A program made the position numbers and the translations under genes. A stretch of DNA of 54,000 nucleotides from a virus. Each line of letters opens with the position of its first letter. Position 1 is the first letter of the stretch. Positions 21,319 to 28,715 of the stretch are shown here, one piece after another. The stretch is taken from IMG/VR virus record IMGVR_UViG_3300047316_000404, positions 1 to 54,000 of that record; one strand, 5' to 3'. Below the pieces are notes generated by a model. It had not been told where the DNA came from, ran no database searches, and saw nothing but the letters and a program-made list of their open reading frames with translations.

Positions 21319-21525
21319 TTATGACGATGCCGTCTGTGCAAGTCCAAAGAAGTCGTTTGGCGTTACGGCACCGTCGGTCACCTCGAAAATTTTCTCCATG
21401 GTGGCTTGATCAGGCATTCGATCACCGGAGCGATATCGGTGCACGGCTTGGCGCGACCGTTCGATCAGCGCGCCGAACTCAGCGTCTGAAAGGTTTCGCT
21501 CGCCCATGAATGCGGAAAGTCGCAT
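21319..21525 (-). CDS. Cro-like XRE repressor
   Basis: 68 residues, one helix-turn-helix (LSDAEFGALIERSRQAVHRYRSGDRMP). Divergent from the CI-like repressor with three operators between them, the classic lambda-type switch layout. The best promoter (TTGACG, 18 bases, AATTAT) would start transcription at about the ATG, so the mRNA may be leaderless. Operator O1 lies between its -35 and -10. Confidence 0.8.
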   Translation of the reverse strand: MRLSAFMGERNLSDAEFGALIERSRQAVHRYRSGDRMPDQATMEKIFEVTDGAVTPNDFFGLAQTASS

Positions 21526-21536
21526 TCCAGATAATT

Positions 21537-21553
21537 GTCACCATTATGGTGAC
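21537..21553. promoter_or_regulatory. Operator O1 (perfect)
   Basis: GTCACC, ATTAT, GGTGAC: perfect 6-bp half sites with a 5-bp centre. Lies between the -35 (TTGACG, 21555-21560) and -10 of the Cro-like promoter. Confidence 0.85.
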
Positions 21554-21567
21554 CCGTCAACCTCTCC

Positions 21568-21584
21568 GTCACCAAATTGGAGCC
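21568..21584. promoter_or_regulatory. Operator O2 (degenerate right half)
   Basis: GTCACC, AAATT, GGAGCC: left half perfect, right half with two mismatches. Middle of the three sites between the divergent repressor genes. Confidence 0.7.
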
Positions 21585-21593
21585 TTCACCGCC

Positions 21594-21610
21594 GTCGCCA
21601 ATACGGTGAC
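21594..21610. promoter_or_regulatory. Operator O3
   Basis: GTCGCC, AATAC, GGTGAC: one mismatch. Ends ten bases before the CI-like start codon, so it probably serves autoregulation. Confidence 0.75.
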
Positions 21611-21619
21611 ATTATAAGG

Positions 21620-22219
21620 ATGGTGCAGATTTACCGAAATGGACTTGCGGCTGCGATGAAGCGGCTCGGCATTGGGCCTACTGCGCTGGCGGCGGAGGTC
21701 GGTACAACAAAGCAAAACATTGACCGATGGGCGCGGGGGGAGCGGAAACTCACCGTGCCTTGGGCCGAAAAGATAGCGCCGGTGCTCCAAACGACTGCGG
21801 GGGAACTGCTGCTTTCCGATGGCGGCGGAATCCAGCGCATTCCTCTACTCGATTGGATACAGGCTGGCAGGCTTACCAACACGAGGAGCCAACTCCCCAT
21901 GGAAGACGTACCGCTTTTGGCCTTTGCAGACTTGGGCCGCGGCGAGTTCTTTGCCTTGAGGGTTCACGGTGCCTCAATGGACCGAGTTTCACCGGACGGA
22001 TCGGTTATCGTCGTGGACAAATCAGACAAGACGCTGCTAGCCGGCAGGTTTTATGTTTTCGCCGTTCGCGGCGCGACGACCTATAAGCGATGGCAGGCCG
22101 GGAAGCCATCGTACCTAGCTGCATTTTCCACCGACCCCGCCGAGGGGCCTATTTTCATCGAAAAGCGCAAGGATTTTGAGGTGGTTGGGCGGGTGCGTCG
22201 GACCATGCTCGACCTATAG
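21620..22219 (+). CDS. CI-like repressor, S24 self-cleaving type
   Basis: 199 residues. N-terminal XRE helix-turn-helix (LAAEVGTTKQNIDRWARGERKL, 23-44), then the LexA/CI peptidase region: likely cleavage site Ala82-Gly83 (WIQAGR), catalytic Ser119 (VHGASMD) and Lys156 (TTYKRW). It maintains lysogeny and is probably inactivated by RecA-stimulated self-cleavage on DNA damage. Start 21620 keeps the first helix; AAGG directly abuts the ATG, and ATG 21656 is an alternative. Flanked by five matching operators. Confidence 0.88.
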   Translation: MVQIYRNGLAAAMKRLGIGPTALAAEVGTTKQNIDRWARGERKLTVPWAEKIAPVLQTTAGELLLSDGGGIQRIPLLDWIQAGRLTNTRSQLPMEDVPLLAFADLGRGEFFALRVHGASMDRVSPDGSVIVVDKSDKTLLAGRFYVFAVRGATTYKRWQAGKPSYLAAFSTDPAEGPIFIEKRKDFEVVGRVRRTMLDL

Positions 22220-22243
22220 CCTGGTTGCGGCATAGGAAAAATC

Positions 22244-22260
22244 GTCACCTTTTTGGTGAC
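22244..22260. promoter_or_regulatory. Operator O4 (perfect)
   Basis: GTCACC, TTTTT, GGTGAC. First of two sites downstream of the repressor gene, before the recombination operon. Confidence 0.85.
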
Positions 22261-22274
22261 ACGCCTATTGACCA

Positions 22275-22291
22275 GTCACCAAATTGGTGAC
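22275..22291. promoter_or_regulatory. Operator O5 (perfect) in the recombination-operon promoter
   Basis: GTCACC, AAATT, GGTGAC, directly after TTGACC (22269-22274), the same -35/operator geometry as at O1. It probably represses the exonuclease operon in the lysogen. Confidence 0.85.
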
Positions 22292-22322
22292 AACACTGCT
22301 CCCCACTACAACGGGGAGCCTG

Positions 22323-23282
22323 ATGAAACCGATTGAGCGCGTCGAGATCACCGACACCTACGATTGGTTGGCCGAGCGACAGCGCTACATCGGCGCCAGC
22401 GAAGTCGCCACCGTCTGCGGCGTCGCGGCTTACGGCTCGCTCGCCGAACTCTACGCCGAAAAGAAGGGCCTGCGCCCGCCGATGGTTGATAGCGGCGTGC
22501 TACGCCGCGGCCGCTGGGGAGAATCGGCTGCGTTCCAGGCGCTCGCCGACGAGCGGCCCGAATGGGACGTGCAGCGCGCCCGCGTCCACGTCATCGATCG
22601 CGAGGCGCGGATCGCCTGCACACCGGACGGCTTTGCGACCGCGCCCGATCGGGAAGGCTTCGGCCTCGTCCAGGCCAAGGTCGTGAGCCGCTCGGTCTAT
22701 CGTGCCAAATGGTTGGACGATCCCGAAGGGCCGTTCGACGGGCCGGCGATGCCGCCGGCGCACTTCCGACTGCAGACGGTCTGCGAGCGCATGCTCAACG
22801 CCGACCGCTGCCCGTGGGCCGTGCTCGCGGTGCTGGTAAACGGCGAATACGACTGGTCGTTTCGCCTATTCGACATCGAGCCTGACCCAATCCTCGAGGA
22901 TCGCATCCGCTACGACGTTGCCGCGTTCTGGCGCGACCATCTCGATCCCGGCGTGATGCCCGACTTCGAGCCGCAGCGCGACGAGGCGCTGATCAAGCAA
23001 CTCTTTCCGCAGGACGATGGCAGCGAGATCGATCTGACCACCGACAACCGCGCGCTCGTCGCGGTCGATGAGCTGACCGAGGCGCAGGCGGCCCTTAGTC
23101 GGCTGAAAAAGACCGAGACCGCACTCAAAACCGAACTGACCGCGAAGTTGGGCGCCGCGACCTACGGGCGCCTGGCCGATGGCCGCCGTTTGTCCTGGCG
23201 CCTGCAGCATCGCAAGGGCTACGCGGTTGAACCGGCCGACTTTCGCGTATTCCGAATTCTCAAGCAACAACAGGAGGCATGA
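22323..23282 (+). CDS. YqaJ-like (lambda exonuclease type) recombination nuclease
   Basis: 319 residues from MKPIERVE (GGGGAG upstream). N-terminal RYIGASEVATVCG, then GRWGESAAF (E68) and ACTPDGF (D102), the PD-(D/E)xK core of YqaJ/lambda exonucleases, which chew one strand for annealing-type recombination. The expected E-x-K is Q117-A-K119, so one metal ligand is replaced by Gln. C-terminal heptad helix (LTEAQAALSRLKKTETALKTEL). First gene of the operon controlled by O4/O5. Confidence 0.82.
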   Translation: MKPIERVEITDTYDWLAERQRYIGASEVATVCGVAAYGSLAELYAEKKGLRPPMVDSGVLRRGRWGESAAFQALADERPEWDVQRARVHVIDREARIACTPDGFATAPDREGFGLVQAKVVSRSVYRAKWLDDPEGPFDGPAMPPAHFRLQTVCERMLNADRCPWAVLAVLVNGEYDWSFRLFDIEPDPILEDRIRYDVAAFWRDHLDPGVMPDFEPQRDEALIKQLFPQDDGSEIDLTTDNRALVAVDELTEAQAALSRLKKTETALKTELTAKLGAATYGRLADGRRLSWRLQHRKGYAVEPADFRVFRILKQQQEA

Positions 23283-23283
23283 A

Positions 23284-23364
23284 ATGGTTTCCGGCATGGC
23301 ACGGCGCGGCATGGCGAGGCCGGGTGTGGTGAGGCACGGCACGGCGAGGCAGGGATTTGTTTGA
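23284..23364 (+). CDS. Possible mini-gene spanning pentamer array A
   Basis: 26 codons, ATG seven bases after GGAGG at the end of the exonuclease gene. The product is Arg/Gly/Ala/Met-rich because a 5-base repeat is being translated. Stop overlaps the next mini-gene start (TGATG). Coding status uncertain. Confidence 0.3.
   Translation: MVSGMARRGMARPGVVRHGTARQGFV
23293..23352 (+). repeat. GGCNN pentamer array A (12 units)
   Basis: Twelve uninterrupted 5-base units GGCNN (two read GGTGN), ending GGCAG then GGATT. Positions 4-5 vary freely, while GG in positions 1-2 is invariant and position 3 is almost always C. Confidence 0.9.
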
Positions 23365-23474
23365 TGGGTTTCCAGTTGCGGCGCGGCGGGGCATGGCCCG
23401 GCAAGGCCCGGCTCGGCGTGGCTCGGCGTGGCCGGGCACGGCCCGGCAAGGCGGGGCACGGCACGGCTGGGTAG
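23364..23474 (+). CDS. Possible mini-gene spanning pentamer array B
   Basis: 36 codons starting MGFQLRRGGAW, coupled to the previous stop by TGATG. The rest is Arg/Gly/Ala/Pro from the repeat. A similar frame (MIFLDEFQFRPGKAG) covers array D, which hints that the frame may matter. Confidence 0.3.
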   Translation: MGFQLRRGGAWPGKARLGVARRGRARPGKAGHGTAG

Positions 23475-23484
23475 GGCACGGCAG
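23380..23484 (+). repeat. GGCNN pentamer array B (21 units)
   Basis: Twenty-one units of GGCNN (one GGTAG) in perfect 5-base register, ending GGCAG then GGATTTG. Longest of five arrays. It precedes the next gene's ribosome-binding site (AGGAGAG). Confidence 0.9.
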
Positions 23485-23507
23485 GGATTTGAACACAGGA
23501 GAGCTTT

Positions 23508-24134
23508 ATGTTGGACAAGCCGAAGTCGAAGAAAATAACCGACGAGCTAATACCATACAGCTCCACAACGATCAAAGCGGCGCGATTGCTGATCGTCGTG
23601 CGGGGGCGCACGCCGCTCTTGACCCACAATCCACAAAGCATGGGCACCGCCCCCGAGGCCGGACGCGGCTCGCGCATCCCGGAAGCCGAGGTCGAGGCCG
23701 AGGCCGGTTGCTACAGGATGGAAGATGGCTCGCTGGCCATCAAGGGCGAGGCATTCCGGGGCTCGATCCTGGGCGCCGCCGGAGCCTGGAAGGTCAAGCG
23801 GGCAACAATGAAATCACGGCTGTCCCACATCGTCGTAATTGAGGATCTGGTGCAGTTGGTCGATTCCAATGACGGCAAGCCGCTCACGTCCTACATCATC
23901 GACTCGCGCCGCGCGATCATCATGGGAAAGGGCATCGTCAGAAGGCGCCCGCGGTTCGACCGCTGGGGCGCGCAGTTCACCGTCGAATACGATCCGGTCT
24001 TGGTCGCCGAGCCAAAATTAATCGTCGATATTTGCGCCGATGCCGGTGGCCGGATTGGTGTTGGTGACTTCAGGCCAGCAAGAAATGGGTGGTTCGGTAG
24101 GTACGATATCGTGTCGTACTTGGTGCTTGAGTGA
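23508..24134 (+). CDS. Hypothetical recombination-operon protein
   Basis: 208 residues. Beta-rich, with RLLIVVRGRTPLLTHN near the N-terminus and VGDFRPARNGWFGRYDIV at the end, a pattern seen in phage proteins of unknown role near exonuclease/annealing genes. The fold may be RAMP/ferredoxin-like, but this is a guess. Lies between pentamer arrays B and C. Confidence 0.6.
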   Translation: MLDKPKSKKITDELIPYSSTTIKAARLLIVVRGRTPLLTHNPQSMGTAPEAGRGSRIPEAEVEAEAGCYRMEDGSLAIKGEAFRGSILGAAGAWKVKRATMKSRLSHIVVIEDLVQLVDSNDGKPLTSYIIDSRRAIIMGKGIVRRRPRFDRWGAQFTVEYDPVLVAEPKLIVDICADAGGRIGVGDFRPARNGWFGRYDIVSYLVLE

Positions 24135-24137
24135 TCT

Positions 24138-24212
24138 GGCGGGGCCAGGCCAGGCAGGGCCGGGCGGGGCGCGGCTAGGTACGGCGGGGCCGGGCGAGGC
24201 GCGGCAAGGCAG
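24138..24212 (+). repeat. GGCNN pentamer array C (15 units)
   Basis: Fifteen units, ending GGCAG then GGATTTGTTTGATG, the same 3' flank as array A. Starts three bases after the upstream stop codon. Confidence 0.9.
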
Positions 24213-24223
24213 GGATTTGTTTG

Positions 24224-24331
24224 ATGATTTTCCTTGATGAGTTTCAGTTCAGGCCGGGCAAGGCGGGGTCTGGCTTGGCACGGCGGGGCCCGGCGCGGCT
24301 GGGCGAGGCGAGGCAGGGATTATTCGCTTAA
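24224..24331 (+). CDS. Possible mini-gene spanning pentamer array D
   Basis: 35 codons, MIFLDEFQFRPGKAG then Arg/Gly/Ala-rich repeat translation, ending LFA. Same position and flank as the array B mini-gene. Coding status uncertain. Confidence 0.3.
   Translation: MIFLDEFQFRPGKAGSGLARRGPARLGEARQGLFA
24252..24316 (+). repeat. GGCNN pentamer array D (13 units)
   Basis: Thirteen units (one GGTCT), ending GGCAG then GGATT, 15 bases before the ribosome-binding site of the ParB-like gene. Confidence 0.9.
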
Positions 24332-24346
24332 TCGGAGGAGAATGAG

Positions 24347-25018
24347 ATGGCGAAAGTGGCGATCGACAAAATCAAAATTGATGAATCAATCTATCCGAGA
24401 ACCGGCGTCAATGAGTTTAACGTTGGCCGCTTGGTCTCGGCGCTCAAGACCGGCGTAAAACTGCCGCCGCTTCTAATCGAGGCCAAGACGCATCGACTTG
24501 TCGATGGCCGCCATCGGTTGCAAGCATTTCTGAAGTTAAAGATCGAGCGCATCGACGTTGTTGAAAAGGTGTATGCCAGCGAGGCCGACCTCTACGCCGA
24601 TGCCGTGCGCGCCAACATCGGTCACGGCGAACCGCTCGATCAGTTTTCAATCCGCTCAGCTATCATCCGGCTGGAACAATACGGCTACTCACGCGATCGT
24701 ATTTCAAATGTCGTGCGGCTGCCGGCTGAGATGATCGAAAAGATTGCACGCGGATTTGCAAGCGACGCCGATACCGGTAAGCCGGTCGCACTCAAGGGCG
24801 GGCTCAGTCATTTGGCCGGACAATCCCTGAGCAGCGAACAACAGCAGGTCAACCGGCACTATGGCGGGCCGAAGGCCGTGTTCTATCTGCGCCAACTTTG
24901 CGAAATGATCGAGAAAGATATGTGGCCACGCGACTCCGCGACATTTGTCTTTGAGATGGACCGGCTGGTCGGGTTGTGGTCGGCGATTAAGAGCAGCGGC
25001 AAGAGCGAAGCGGCATAA
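24347..25018 (+). CDS. ParB/Srx-fold protein
   Basis: 223 residues. The N-terminal ParB-like domain has LPPLLIEAKTHRLVDGRHRLQAF (box around residues 40-61, with GRHR) and a following helical region (SIRSAIIRLEQYGYSRDRISNVV) like the ParB helix-turn-helix. ParB-domain proteins bind DNA and hydrolyse CTP; phage versions act in partition or regulation, some as nucleases. No ParA partner is present. Strong GGAGGAG ribosome-binding site. Confidence 0.75.
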   Translation: MAKVAIDKIKIDESIYPRTGVNEFNVGRLVSALKTGVKLPPLLIEAKTHRLVDGRHRLQAFLKLKIERIDVVEKVYASEADLYADAVRANIGHGEPLDQFSIRSAIIRLEQYGYSRDRISNVVRLPAEMIEKIARGFASDADTGKPVALKGGLSHLAGQSLSSEQQQVNRHYGGPKAVFYLRQLCEMIEKDMWPRDSATFVFEMDRLVGLWSAIKSSGKSEAA

Positions 25019-25023
25019 AATTA

Positions 25024-25093
25024 GGCGGGGCAAGGCAGGGCGTGGCGCGGCCAGGCGGGGTCGGGCATGGCACGGCCAGGCAAGGCAAGGCAG
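25024..25093 (+). repeat. GGCNN pentamer array E (14 units)
   Basis: Fourteen units (one GGTCG), ending GGCAG then GGAGAC. Begins six bases after the ParB-like stop codon. Confidence 0.9.
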
Positions 25094-25107
25094 GGAGACT
25101 GCGTTCA

Positions 25108-25239
25108 ATGAAAAGCGGTCGCAACGCTACCGATGACTACTCGGGTCCGCTGCAATGCGACCGCCTCGCGCGCCCGGCCTGTTTTCGCCAGTGTTTGGGC
25201 CGGGCGCGCACTCTTAACCCAAAGGAGATTACCCAATGA
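25108..25239 (+). CDS. Possible 43-residue protein
   Basis: Starts MKSGRNATDDYSGPLQC; three cysteines; stop overlaps the next gene's ATG (ATGA). GGGAG lies ten bases upstream. Coupling supports it, but nothing else does. Confidence 0.4.
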   Translation: MKSGRNATDDYSGPLQCDRLARPACFRQCLGRARTLNPKEITQ

Positions 25240-26351
25240 CCAACCCCGACATCGAAGACCGCCGCGGCGCGCTTGCGCAATTCGCCAATGCCGGCGGCCA
25301 GCTCCAGCAGCCCATCCCGTCCGGCCACGGCTTGGTGAGGCCAACCACCGGGCTTGCCGATCGCGTCATCGGCGCGCAGCACGTCGCGGTCTACCGTGAC
25401 GACGCGAAAATATTGCAGAAGCTCTCCGCGCTCGCCGCGGCAGCCGGCACGGACTGGTTTTACCGCTTCCCGGTCAAGTCGAAGGACGGCCGCACCGATT
25501 ACATCGAAGGGCCGAGCATCAAGCTCGCAAACGATGTCGCGCGCATCTTCGGCAACAACGTCAACGAAGTCCGCGAGATCGACAACGGCGACAGTTGGAC
25601 CTTCTACGCGCGCTTCACCGACATCGAGACGGGCTTCTCGATGGAGCGCGCCTACCGGCAGCGCAAGTCGCAGACTTCGATCAAGACCAGGGACGCCGAT
25701 CGCAGTCTCGATCAGACCTACCAAATAGGGCAATCGAAGGCGATCCGAAATTGCATCGTCAACTCGCTTCAGATCTATGCCGACTACGCTTTCGAGCATG
25801 CCCGCAACTCGCTGGTCGATAAGATCGGCAAAGACTTGGCCGGCTACCGCCAGCGCGTCGTCGAGGGCCTCGCGCGCATCCCGGTCGAACTGAACCGCGT
25901 CGAGCGCGTCATCGGCCGTGCCGTCAAGGATTGGCTCGCGCCAGATGTTGCCCAGGTGATCGCGATGATGAAAAGCGTCGCGGACGGCATGGCGTCTGTC
26001 GAAGAAACGTTCCCGCCGATCGAGCAAGTTGCGCAGCCGGCTGCATCGACAGCAAGTGCTACGCCGCCGCCCATGGAGTCAGGACCGGAGGCGGCCGGCG
26101 AGGCGCAGGGCGAGGCCACACCCAATCCACCCCGCCCTGCGCCGACCGCCGATAAGCAATCAGCCGTCGAAGCCGGTGGCCCCGTCGAGGTCGCCTACAA
26201 GCGCGGCGCGGCCTGGCGCACGACTGGCGGGGAGCGCAAAGCCATGCCGCCCGAATACCGTGATCTGAAACATTCGCGCGAGGCGCTCGCATGGGGGGCC
26301 GGTTTTGACGGTAAGCCGATCCCGACATTTTCCGACGAGGGCGAAGCGTGA
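25236..26351 (+). CDS. Candidate single-strand annealing / recombination partner protein
   Basis: 371 residues. The conserved-looking core WFYRFPVKSKDGRTDYIEG, SIKLANDVARIFGNN, DIETGFSMERAYRQRK and QIGQSKAIRNCIVNSL belongs to a phage family commonly found with YqaJ-type exonucleases. By operon logic it is the annealing partner of the exonuclease (RecT/Erf role), but no known annealase motif was recognised. The C-terminal 120 residues are a Pro/Ala linker and a small domain (YRDLKHSREALAWGAGFDG). Confidence 0.65.
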   Translation: MTNPDIEDRRGALAQFANAGGQLQQPIPSGHGLVRPTTGLADRVIGAQHVAVYRDDAKILQKLSALAAAAGTDWFYRFPVKSKDGRTDYIEGPSIKLANDVARIFGNNVNEVREIDNGDSWTFYARFTDIETGFSMERAYRQRKSQTSIKTRDADRSLDQTYQIGQSKAIRNCIVNSLQIYADYAFEHARNSLVDKIGKDLAGYRQRVVEGLARIPVELNRVERVIGRAVKDWLAPDVAQVIAMMKSVADGMASVEETFPPIEQVAQPAASTASATPPPMESGPEAAGEAQGEATPNPPRPAPTADKQSAVEAGGPVEVAYKRGAAWRTTGGERKAMPPEYRDLKHSREALAWGAGFDGKPIPTFSDEGEA

Positions 26352-26364
26352 CGGAGCTGCCGCT

Positions 26365-26706
26365 ATGAGGGCGATCTATGCCGTGACCGTCGCCGCCATC
26401 GCGGTGTTGTTGGTGACGGTGTCGATGCGCGGATATGCGACAAAGCCGTCCACCGCCAAGCCGGCGCCGGTGTCGTTGCTCGTCGAGCCGCCGCTGAAGT
26501 CCGATCGGCTATCGGTCCCGAAGCCGCCACCGCCTCCGCCGAAGCCGGTGCCGCCGCCCCCACCGGTCGCCGAACTGATCGAGCCGCTGGCCGCAGTTGC
26601 TGAGGCGCCGCCGCCCAAGCCACACGCCGATCCGGTCTGCGGGGCGCGCGGGCGGACTTGGTACACGCGCGAGAACGGATGGAAGTCCTGGAGATGTAAT
26701 CGATGA
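26365..26706 (+). CDS. Membrane-anchored proline-rich protein
   Basis: 113 residues. N-terminal signal anchor (IYAVTVAAIAVLLVTVSM), a Pro/Lys-rich linker (PKPPPPPPKPVPPPPP) reminiscent of TonB spacers, and a short C-terminal domain with two cysteines (VCGARGRTWYTRENGWKSWRC). Likely periplasmic with the linker spanning distance, as in spanins or TonB-like proteins. Coupled to the next gene by ATGA. Confidence 0.6.
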   Translation: MRAIYAVTVAAIAVLLVTVSMRGYATKPSTAKPAPVSLLVEPPLKSDRLSVPKPPPPPPKPVPPPPPVAELIEPLAAVAEAPPPKPHADPVCGARGRTWYTRENGWKSWRCNR

Positions 26707-27017
26707 GGACGATCTCGGCGGCGCGGATGAAGGGCAACGGCATGGGGCATACGAACCGCATTCCGCGTGAGGGCACCCATCTGCGCAAGATATGGGACCT
26801 GTTCCAGTCCACGCCAGGAGTTGTCATACCCATGGTCATTCTCGGCAAGAACAAGAACGCCTTGTTTCAGCTCCGCGATTTCTACGGATTGGACATCCGC
26901 TGCATCAGGTACGGCAAATGGTGCCTGTGCGGCGAGTGGGTTGTTGGTGGCGGCTACATCGATTACGTGGCTGCGCGCCATCAGGACGCGGTGGATGGGT
27001 ACAAAGGAGGGCGATGA
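26703..27017 (+). CDS. Hypothetical winged-helix-like protein
   Basis: 104 residues. THLRKIWDLFQSTPGVVIPM resembles the first helices of a winged helix used in phage regulators, followed by a Cys/aromatic-rich segment (DIRCIRYGKWCLCGEWV). Stop overlaps a possible upstream start of the next gene. Role unknown. Confidence 0.55.
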   Translation: MRTISAARMKGNGMGHTNRIPREGTHLRKIWDLFQSTPGVVIPMVILGKNKNALFQLRDFYGLDIRCIRYGKWCLCGEWVVGGGYIDYVAARHQDAVDGYKGGR

Positions 27018-27070
27018 ACAAACAACCAACTAGGCTGGGAATCAAACCACTTTTTCAACGAGGAAAGCAA

Positions 27071-27835
27071 ATGAAGCGACTACTAGCTACGTCCGCCATC
27101 CTGGCGGCGCTTGCGGTGCCGGCTGCGGCCAGCACCGTCACACTAGGTGGCCAGACCTGGGACACCACCAATTCCGGCAGCCTGAGCCTCGGCGGCGTGG
27201 TGCCCGCCGGGAACCAACCGCAGAACGCCCCGTGCGTCATCTGCGGTGCCAACCAGCCGCAGCAGCCGGCGAACTTCGGCTACAACGACTACCAGAACGG
27301 CGGCAATCTGACGGCGGCTACCGCCTTCTCCGACCAAGGCAATGGTGCTCGGAATACGCTGACCAACAACACCGTCGGGGACGGCTACCAAGTCGGCGCG
27401 GGGAGTGCTTTGCTCGCCTTCCTGCTCGCCAACAACGATACCAGCCTCGGGTTCAGCATCGGCGTGGACGTGAACGACAACGGCAACGCGCAGACGCTCA
27501 ACGCCTTCTACTTCCTCGACTACACCACCCACACCGTGTTGGCCTCCTTCACTGGCGGACTCACCGGCAACGTGCCGTCGGTTCACAACGGCACCGGGCT
27601 TCCGGACTACAGCATCACCGGGAGCCTGCTCAACCTCAACGATGTCCACCTGGGCGACACGATTGGCTTCGTGGCGATCATGACTGGACTAAACGATGGG
27701 CCCGACTCGTTCTTCATCGAGGCGGCACCGGCGGTGGCGCAGACCCCGCTGCCGGCCTCGGCCTTCCTGTTCGGCATCGGCCTCGTCGGCCTCGCCGGGC
27801 TTGTGCGTAAGCGTCAGAGTAATCGTCTTGCGTAA
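27071..27835 (+). CDS. Exported PEP-CTERM-like protein
   Basis: 254 residues. Signal peptide (MKRLLATSAILAALAVPAAA); a mature beta-rich region, Asn/Gly/Thr-rich; and a C-terminal TPLPAS motif, hydrophobic span (LFGIGLVGLAGL) and RKRQ, the tripartite layout of PEP-CTERM/VPxPA sorting signals recognised by host exosortase systems. It would be processed and displayed at the cell surface: a lysogenic-conversion candidate. Start 27071 has GAGGA; an in-frame ATG at 27014 overlaps the previous stop. Such signals are host features, so this gene is probably acquired from a host genome. Confidence 0.75.
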   Translation: MKRLLATSAILAALAVPAAASTVTLGGQTWDTTNSGSLSLGGVVPAGNQPQNAPCVICGANQPQQPANFGYNDYQNGGNLTAATAFSDQGNGARNTLTNNTVGDGYQVGAGSALLAFLLANNDTSLGFSIGVDVNDNGNAQTLNAFYFLDYTTHTVLASFTGGLTGNVPSVHNGTGLPDYSITGSLLNLNDVHLGDTIGFVAIMTGLNDGPDSFFIEAAPAVAQTPLPASAFLFGIGLVGLAGLVRKRQSNRLA

Positions 27836-27929
27836 TAGCGCGTAGGCTGACGTTGCTTCCCGCTCCGTCAGCGTACAGGCCCGCCGGGTTGATACCGCCA
27901 TCCATCGGCATCCCGCCCGGCGGGCCACC

Positions 27930-28052
27930 ATGACGAGACACCGGCCCAGCAAGAAACGACGCCACACGGTGGTCGCCCATTGGCGGGTCATCCGTAACAA
28001 GAACGGCAGCACCAGACGCATCCGCGTCCGAGGCTCTAAACGAGGCAAATGA
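27930..28052 (+). CDS. Small basic protein
   Basis: 40 residues, about one third Arg/Lys (RHRPSKKRRH, RRIRVRGSKRGK), ending one base before the next ATG. Weak ribosome-binding site. Plausible nucleic-acid-binding peptide; supported by tight spacing. Confidence 0.5.
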   Translation: MTRHRPSKKRRHTVVAHWRVIRNKNGSTRRIRVRGSKRGK

Positions 28053-28053
28053 G

Positions 28054-28272
28054 ATGGTGCCACCCAACCCCGACGAGATCGCTGGCAGCGTGCCGCGGCG
28101 GCGCATCGAGCGCCTGCGCGACGAGCTGGACGTCATGGACCTCGCCGCGATGCTGGCCACCTCCTACGAGGCCGGTCACATTCAGATCGAGATCGCCGAC
28201 GCGCTAAGGCAGCGGCGCTTGGAACTGAAACTCAGAACGTGGAACCTCGACGGAGAAGAAGCATATGAATAG
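28054..28272 (+). CDS. Small helical hypothetical protein
   Basis: 72 residues, charged helices (RRRIERLRDELDVMDLAAML and IADALRQRRLELKLR). Overlaps the next gene by eight bases. No family recognised. Confidence 0.5.
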   Translation: MVPPNPDEIAGSVPRRRIERLRDELDVMDLAAMLATSYEAGHIQIEIADALRQRRLELKLRTWNLDGEEAYE

Positions 28273-28690
28273 CGAGCACGTAAACGGCGTGATGGAGAGC
28301 GACGACATCCTCAAGCGCGGGCAGGATCTGGCGCAGGCCATCGTAGCTGCGGCAGAAAAGCATGTGACCAGGGCGCAGGCCAACCTCGACCGCGCCAAGT
28401 CGGTGGCCGATATCATCCTGGCCCAGACCAACGACGAGGTGCGGCGCATCAACACCAAGACCGCCAACGACAAGGCCGCCACCGAGAAGATCCTGGAGGG
28501 CTACCGCATCATCGAGGAGAGCGGCGAGGAGCCGACCAAGCCAGCTCGGGAGTTGGAGCCGACCGACGCTATCCTGGACGACTTCGCAAATGCTGACCGG
28601 ATCATGGCCGACATGAACTACGGCAAGGAGATTCGCAAGCTCAACTCCACTTCACCATACGACGGCCGCAGGGGCGCAGACAGCAGGTGA
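28265..28690 (+). CDS. Small coiled-coil hypothetical protein
   Basis: 141 residues. A long amphipathic helix (DLAQAIVAAAEKHVTRAQANLDRAKSV read from residue 20) with a flexible acidic middle. Could be a structural or DNA-associated small protein. Function unknown. Confidence 0.55.
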   Translation: MNSEHVNGVMESDDILKRGQDLAQAIVAAAEKHVTRAQANLDRAKSVADIILAQTNDEVRRINTKTANDKAATEKILEGYRIIEESGEEPTKPARELEPTDAILDDFANADRIMADMNYGKEIRKLNSTSPYDGRRGADSR

Positions 28691-28715
28691 GCAAACCGTT
28701 CATGGAGATGAACAA

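Noticed and set aside
23293-25093. CRISPR array.
   Set aside because: Repeats are 5 bases long with no spacer-repeat alternation and no cas genes.
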